Shown in pieces: positions 63,064-64,000 of a stretch of 64,000 nucleotides of DNA; position 1 is the first letter of the stretch, and every line of letters begins with the position of its first letter. The DNA comes from Chiridota heheva (lineage: Eukaryota > Echinodermata > Holothuroidea > Apodida > Chiridotidae), in assembly GCA_020152595.1 (NCBI GenBank), contig JAIGNY010002845.1:1944501-2008500 (forward strand). The letters run 5' to 3'. The translations under genes were made by a program, and so were the position numbers. Below the pieces are notes generated by a model. The model was given only the letters and a program-made list of their open reading frames with translations, made no database searches and was not told the DNA's origin.

Positions 63064-63133
63064 TAAATCATTAGTGAATACAAAAATGAAAAGCGTACCA
63101 CATAGCACACATTTTAGGCCAGCATAAAATATA

Positions 63134-63425
63134 TGCGCGGTGCAGTGGCTCAGTGGTTTAGTAGTCAAGCTCATATTCAAAAGGTACTGGGTTCCATTCC
63201 CTTCGTGAGATCTGCATTGTGTCCTTGAGCAAGACACTTTACACTACTTGCTTCAATCCATTCAGCTGTGAAAAATGAGTACCAGCACTGCTGGGGAGTT
63301 AATCTGCAATGGACTGGCATCCCGTTCAGGGGGAGTTATGTACTCTCATCCGCTTGCACCATGGAAACCGGGGATAAGCACCGGCTTTATGAGCCTAATG
63401 GCTTGATGGAATTAGCTTTATCAAT
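63134..63425 (+). mobile_element. tRNA-derived SINE (TTGAGCAAG core), full copy
   Basis: The head GCAGTGGCTCAGTGGTTTAG (A box) and GGGTTCCATTCCC (decayed B box) precede CTTGAGCAAGACACTTTA at 63224, CCATTCAGCTGTGAAAAATG and GGACTGGCATCCCGTTCAGG. It ends CTAATGGCTTGATGGAATTA like the copy in the LINE. Confidence 0.9.
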
Positions 63426-63429
63426 TATA

Positions 63430-64000
63430 TGCAATTTTCCGGTTGCTGACCTTCTTCAAATAAAAAACGTGTATAGAATATCAATTTGACAAACCTGGAA
63501 TATAAATTATGTTGTCTAAAGCATGCCTCAATTAAAAAGGAGAATACAAAATAACAAAAGTGTCATTTTATTTCTTTTTTAAATATCATTAATTCCTTAG
63601 AATCTAAATCATAAATGTTTCTTTGTTTGTTTGACGAGGGCTTAACGGCACCACAACAACGAGGGTCAAAATGTGCCTCAGAGGTTAGAACATTCTAGAG
63701 GTAGGAAGGAAAGAAAACAGGGGGAGAATGAGAGAAATACAAAAACTAAAAGTCAGAAAGCTGGGATCGAGAGAGCAGGTGCATGGGTGAAATCATAAAT
63801 CTTAGAATTACAAATAATGATAGATTAAAAATAATTATAGAAAAAAAGCTCAAATGTATTTGTCTGTTGTAAAATGTTATGGCTGTACAAGGACACCATA
63901 CTTGTTTTTGTTTTCATTTTGGCACTTGTAATTACACTGTCAATGCAGAATTCAATAGTAAAATAAGTTGTTGTTGATGGAAAATACCACCTCACTACTG
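63430..64000. other. Unassigned sequence to the window end
   Basis: No shared repeat or recognisable frame. Confidence 0.35.

Overview
This window looks like AT-rich metazoan DNA from a repeat-laden invertebrate genome, probably marine and possibly a deuterostome; I cannot name the species. I found no host protein gene, tRNA gene or CRISPR that I would defend. The recognisable coding sequence belongs to broken non-LTR retrotransposons. The rest is tRNA-derived SINEs, non-autonomous DNA transposons (MITEs and foldback elements), minisatellites and unassigned intergenic or intronic sequence. All family names below (TTAA-1 to TTAA-5, CAAG, polyG and so on) are my own labels, based on comparing copies inside this window.

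Layout. 0-7.7 kb: nested TTAA-ended, polyG and ATATG-type elements, a hAT-like MITE with an 8-bp target duplication (3.08-3.72 kb), and two palindrome-rich CAAG elements. 9.5-9.85 kb: an L2/CR1-like LINE scrap. 14.9-16.6 kb: a foldback element carrying two later insertions. 19.3-25.4 kb: a foldback with a one-armed minisatellite, a full TTAA-2 element, a palindromic block with an unexplained open frame, and a filled/empty site pair for TTAA-1. 27.6-34.3 kb: SINEs, a 17-bp satellite, a nearly complete but broken L2/CR1-like LINE on the minus strand (endonuclease, RT and C-terminal region) with an internal 97-bp array and a SINE insertion, then a hAT-like MITE. 35-44.5 kb: adjoining TTAA elements, a hAT-end-derived array, RTE and LINE scraps, a nested CTCCG element and a higher-order 23-bp satellite. 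45.8-52.4 kb: a candidate regulatory cluster, an AP-1-rich MITE and a 1.85-kb inverted repeat. 53-55 kb: a local duplication interrupted by a tRNA-Glu-like SINE. 58.9-62.7 kb: a broken RTE-clade LINE with a 61-bp array in its coding region and a 38-bp array at its 3' end. 62.7-64 kb: a second AP-1-rich MITE and a SINE.

The most distinctive theme is a set of at least five sequence-unrelated families whose ends all read TTAA-AGG. In two independent places the sequence supplies both a filled and an empty site, showing that one TTAA became two on insertion. The second theme is repeated conversion of transposon ends or coding segments into minisatellites.
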